Source: Ichthyosporea sp. XGB-2017a
Taxonomy: Eukaryota > Opisthokonta > Ichthyosporea
Direction of reading: 5' to 3'
Assembly (NCBI GenBank): GCA_002811675.1
Contig: PDIM01010464.1
Span: 28,666 to 92,665 of the forward strand
Length of the DNA stretch: 64,000 nt
Positions 62,612 through 64,000 of this stretch are shown here, piece after piece. Within the stretch, counting starts at the first letter, position 1. Each line of letters begins with the position of its first letter. Both the position numbers and the translations under genes were made by a program. Below the pieces are notes generated by a model. It saw only the letters and a list, made by a program, of their open reading frames with translations, was not told where the DNA came from and searched no databases.

Positions 62612-63795
62612 TTAATCCTTTCTCAGTGGGAAGGTTTCTTTTTCAACTCCATCTTTGGTTATAATATTGATAATCACAGAGTCACCAGTATAAATGTCTC
62701 TTTCCGAAGCGCCCGTGAACACATCCTTTACGAGGTTGATAACTTCAGTCCGGGACATTGGGGTCTTATCAGGATTCACCTGATTCATGAGATCAATCTA
62801 TTGAATATGTAACATGCGAAATGAATTAGCAACCGAATCGTTATGGAAATGTACTAGCAAGAGCACTAAAATACCTAAACCACTTACCTTGGAGTCCAGC
62901 AATGGCTGAAGCAAAGCGGATCCGGAACCTGCACAGCGAACCTTGAACCGTTCATAGTTCCCAACTGGATCATACGAATATAAAGCGCCTTTGCCTTCAG
63001 GGTCAATACCTGCAAGAATGTTATATACATAAAAGGGGAAAAATCTTCGATAATACAAAATGTTGGACAGCATTTGAGCATTGGCAACAACACTCATTTC
63101 GGTCCCGTGTTGGTGATAATAGTTCTATAAGTCAACCCCACGACACAATACACATAGCAATGAAGAAAAGAAAGATAATAGCATAGAAAAACATATTCAA
63201 TTAGACAACCAAAGCCCCCTTTCTTCACCACATAACACAATGGATCTATTTGCCCTTCAAGAGCACACGAATAAACTTACAGCCAAACGAAAGTTCATCA
63301 GCTTAACAAGACTTGCAGTATCCCCATGAAACCCTGCACAGCACAGAACAGTGGTAGAAGTCCTATACATAAAACGCCACACGTAACAATTCAAATCGTT
63401 AGTCTTGCAACATTGCAACTACAAATGCGAACTAACAAACTACACAGAATCCCCGCCCCATCTCTTAAAAAAACAAAACAGAAAGAAGCGAGAGCGGGGG
63501 TGTGGACGGGGATGACTAGAGGGCAATCCAAAAGAGAGAACCTCGCATTCTTCGCTTGTTTGACAACTTACAGCTGGAAAGTCTTTGGGCAGTCCCTAGT
63601 GTGGATGTTGTACCCTTCACTCAATCGTGTATCACCCGCAGCAATGACATAATCCTCCCCAGATATACACAGAATAGTGCCTCCGTTCTCTGTATATGGA
63701 TTAAAGTTGTGCATAATCTGCGCCCCTGCATTGACAGGCTTGGAGCTATTTGGGTCAAAAAACGGAGGCCCTGCGCTTCTCTGTAAACTATCCAT
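62612..63795 (-). CDS. PSMB1: 20S proteasome subunit beta-6 (PSMB1), 4 exons
   Basis: Structural beta subunit of the 20S core. Exons 63795-63572, 63362-63281, 63124-62888 and 62797-62612 join in frame to 242 residues (animal PSMB1 is 241). It reads YTENGGTILCISGEDYVI, AAGDTRLSEGYNIHTRD, TSTTVLCCAGFHGDTASL, NILYYRRFFPFYVYNIL, AGIDPEGKGALYSYDPVG and ASERDIYTGDSVIINIIT, and ends PLRKD like PSMB1. Beta-6 is a non-catalytic subunit, so absence of a full threonine-protease triad is expected. Short first and second introns are typical of this window. Confidence 0.96.
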
Positions 63796-63952
63796 CTTTC
63801 GTAATTGTATTTCCCTCCGCGAACTCTTATTCCTTCCTATCTCTCAAACAAACAAACACCCACAGTAATCCAAAGTTGTCTCTCAGCACCAAAACAACGC
63901 TGTGGATTGATTCACAAATCACAAAACGAACAACAACGAGCACAAGCGAAAA

Positions 63953-63982
63953 AACAAAAAAAAAAAAAAAAAAAAAAAAAAA
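63953..63982. repeat. A-rich low-complexity tract at window end
   Basis: Pure A run with flanking AAAAACAAA units, upstream of PSMB1. Confidence 0.8.
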
Positions 63983-64000
63983 CAAAAACAAAAAAACAAA

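Overview
This is nuclear DNA of a single-celled eukaryote that almost certainly builds cilia or flagella. Many genes carry short GT-AG introns, often phase 1 or 2. The code is standard, poly(A) signals are AATAAA-like, and the products are eukaryote-specific: Sec61 alpha, proteasome beta-6/PSMB1, Bud32/PRPK, MOB1, RAD52, a USP19-like deubiquitinase and a candidate kinetochore Nnf1/PMF1. Homologues of the ciliary or centriolar proteins CCDC146/MBO2, MORN3 and PTPDC1 point to a flagellate. The sequence alone does not let me name the lineage.

Layout. 0-7.6 kb: spliced MOB1 (-), a GNAT acetyltransferase (+), a glycine-rich membrane protein (+), Bud32 kinase (+), a convergent multi-exon coiled-coil gene (-), and a poorly resolved stretch that may hold the 3' end of a small spliced + strand gene. 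7.7-26.6 kb: four intronless half-size ABCA transporters in tandem on the minus strand, then a fifth, divergent ABCA on the plus strand. 26.7-35 kb: a PTPDC1-like phosphatase, a guanylate kinase with an unusual N-terminal extension, and a PASK-like kinase. About 35.8-40.8 kb: an AT-rich island with an HNH endonuclease ORF, a small cysteine-rich exported protein behind a TATA box, fragments of Ulp1-like protease in reversed order, a 115-bp tandem duplication and a broken reading frame. It looks like remains of a mobile or viral element. 41-49 kb: USP19-like deubiquitinase (+), RAD52 (-), Nnf1/PMF1-like (-), acyltransferase-3 (-) and tRNA-Ser(TGA) (-). 49.6-55.7 kb: a putative ciliary group of MORN3, an EF-hand-like protein and CCDC146. 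55.7-64 kb: cytosolic isoleucyl-tRNA synthetase (-), Sec61 alpha (+) and proteasome PSMB1 (-).

The neighbourhood is compact. Convergent genes stop 34-90 bp apart with overlapping poly(A) signals, and divergent pairs share short upstream regions. Several genes begin with a very small coding exon (4 nt in Sec61 alpha, 16 nt in IleRS, 20 nt in MOB1), so their starts can only be found by splicing. I tested exon joins by reading frame: for each fully reconstructed gene the exon lengths sum to a multiple of three, and the joined protein matches its family across the junctions where the family is known.
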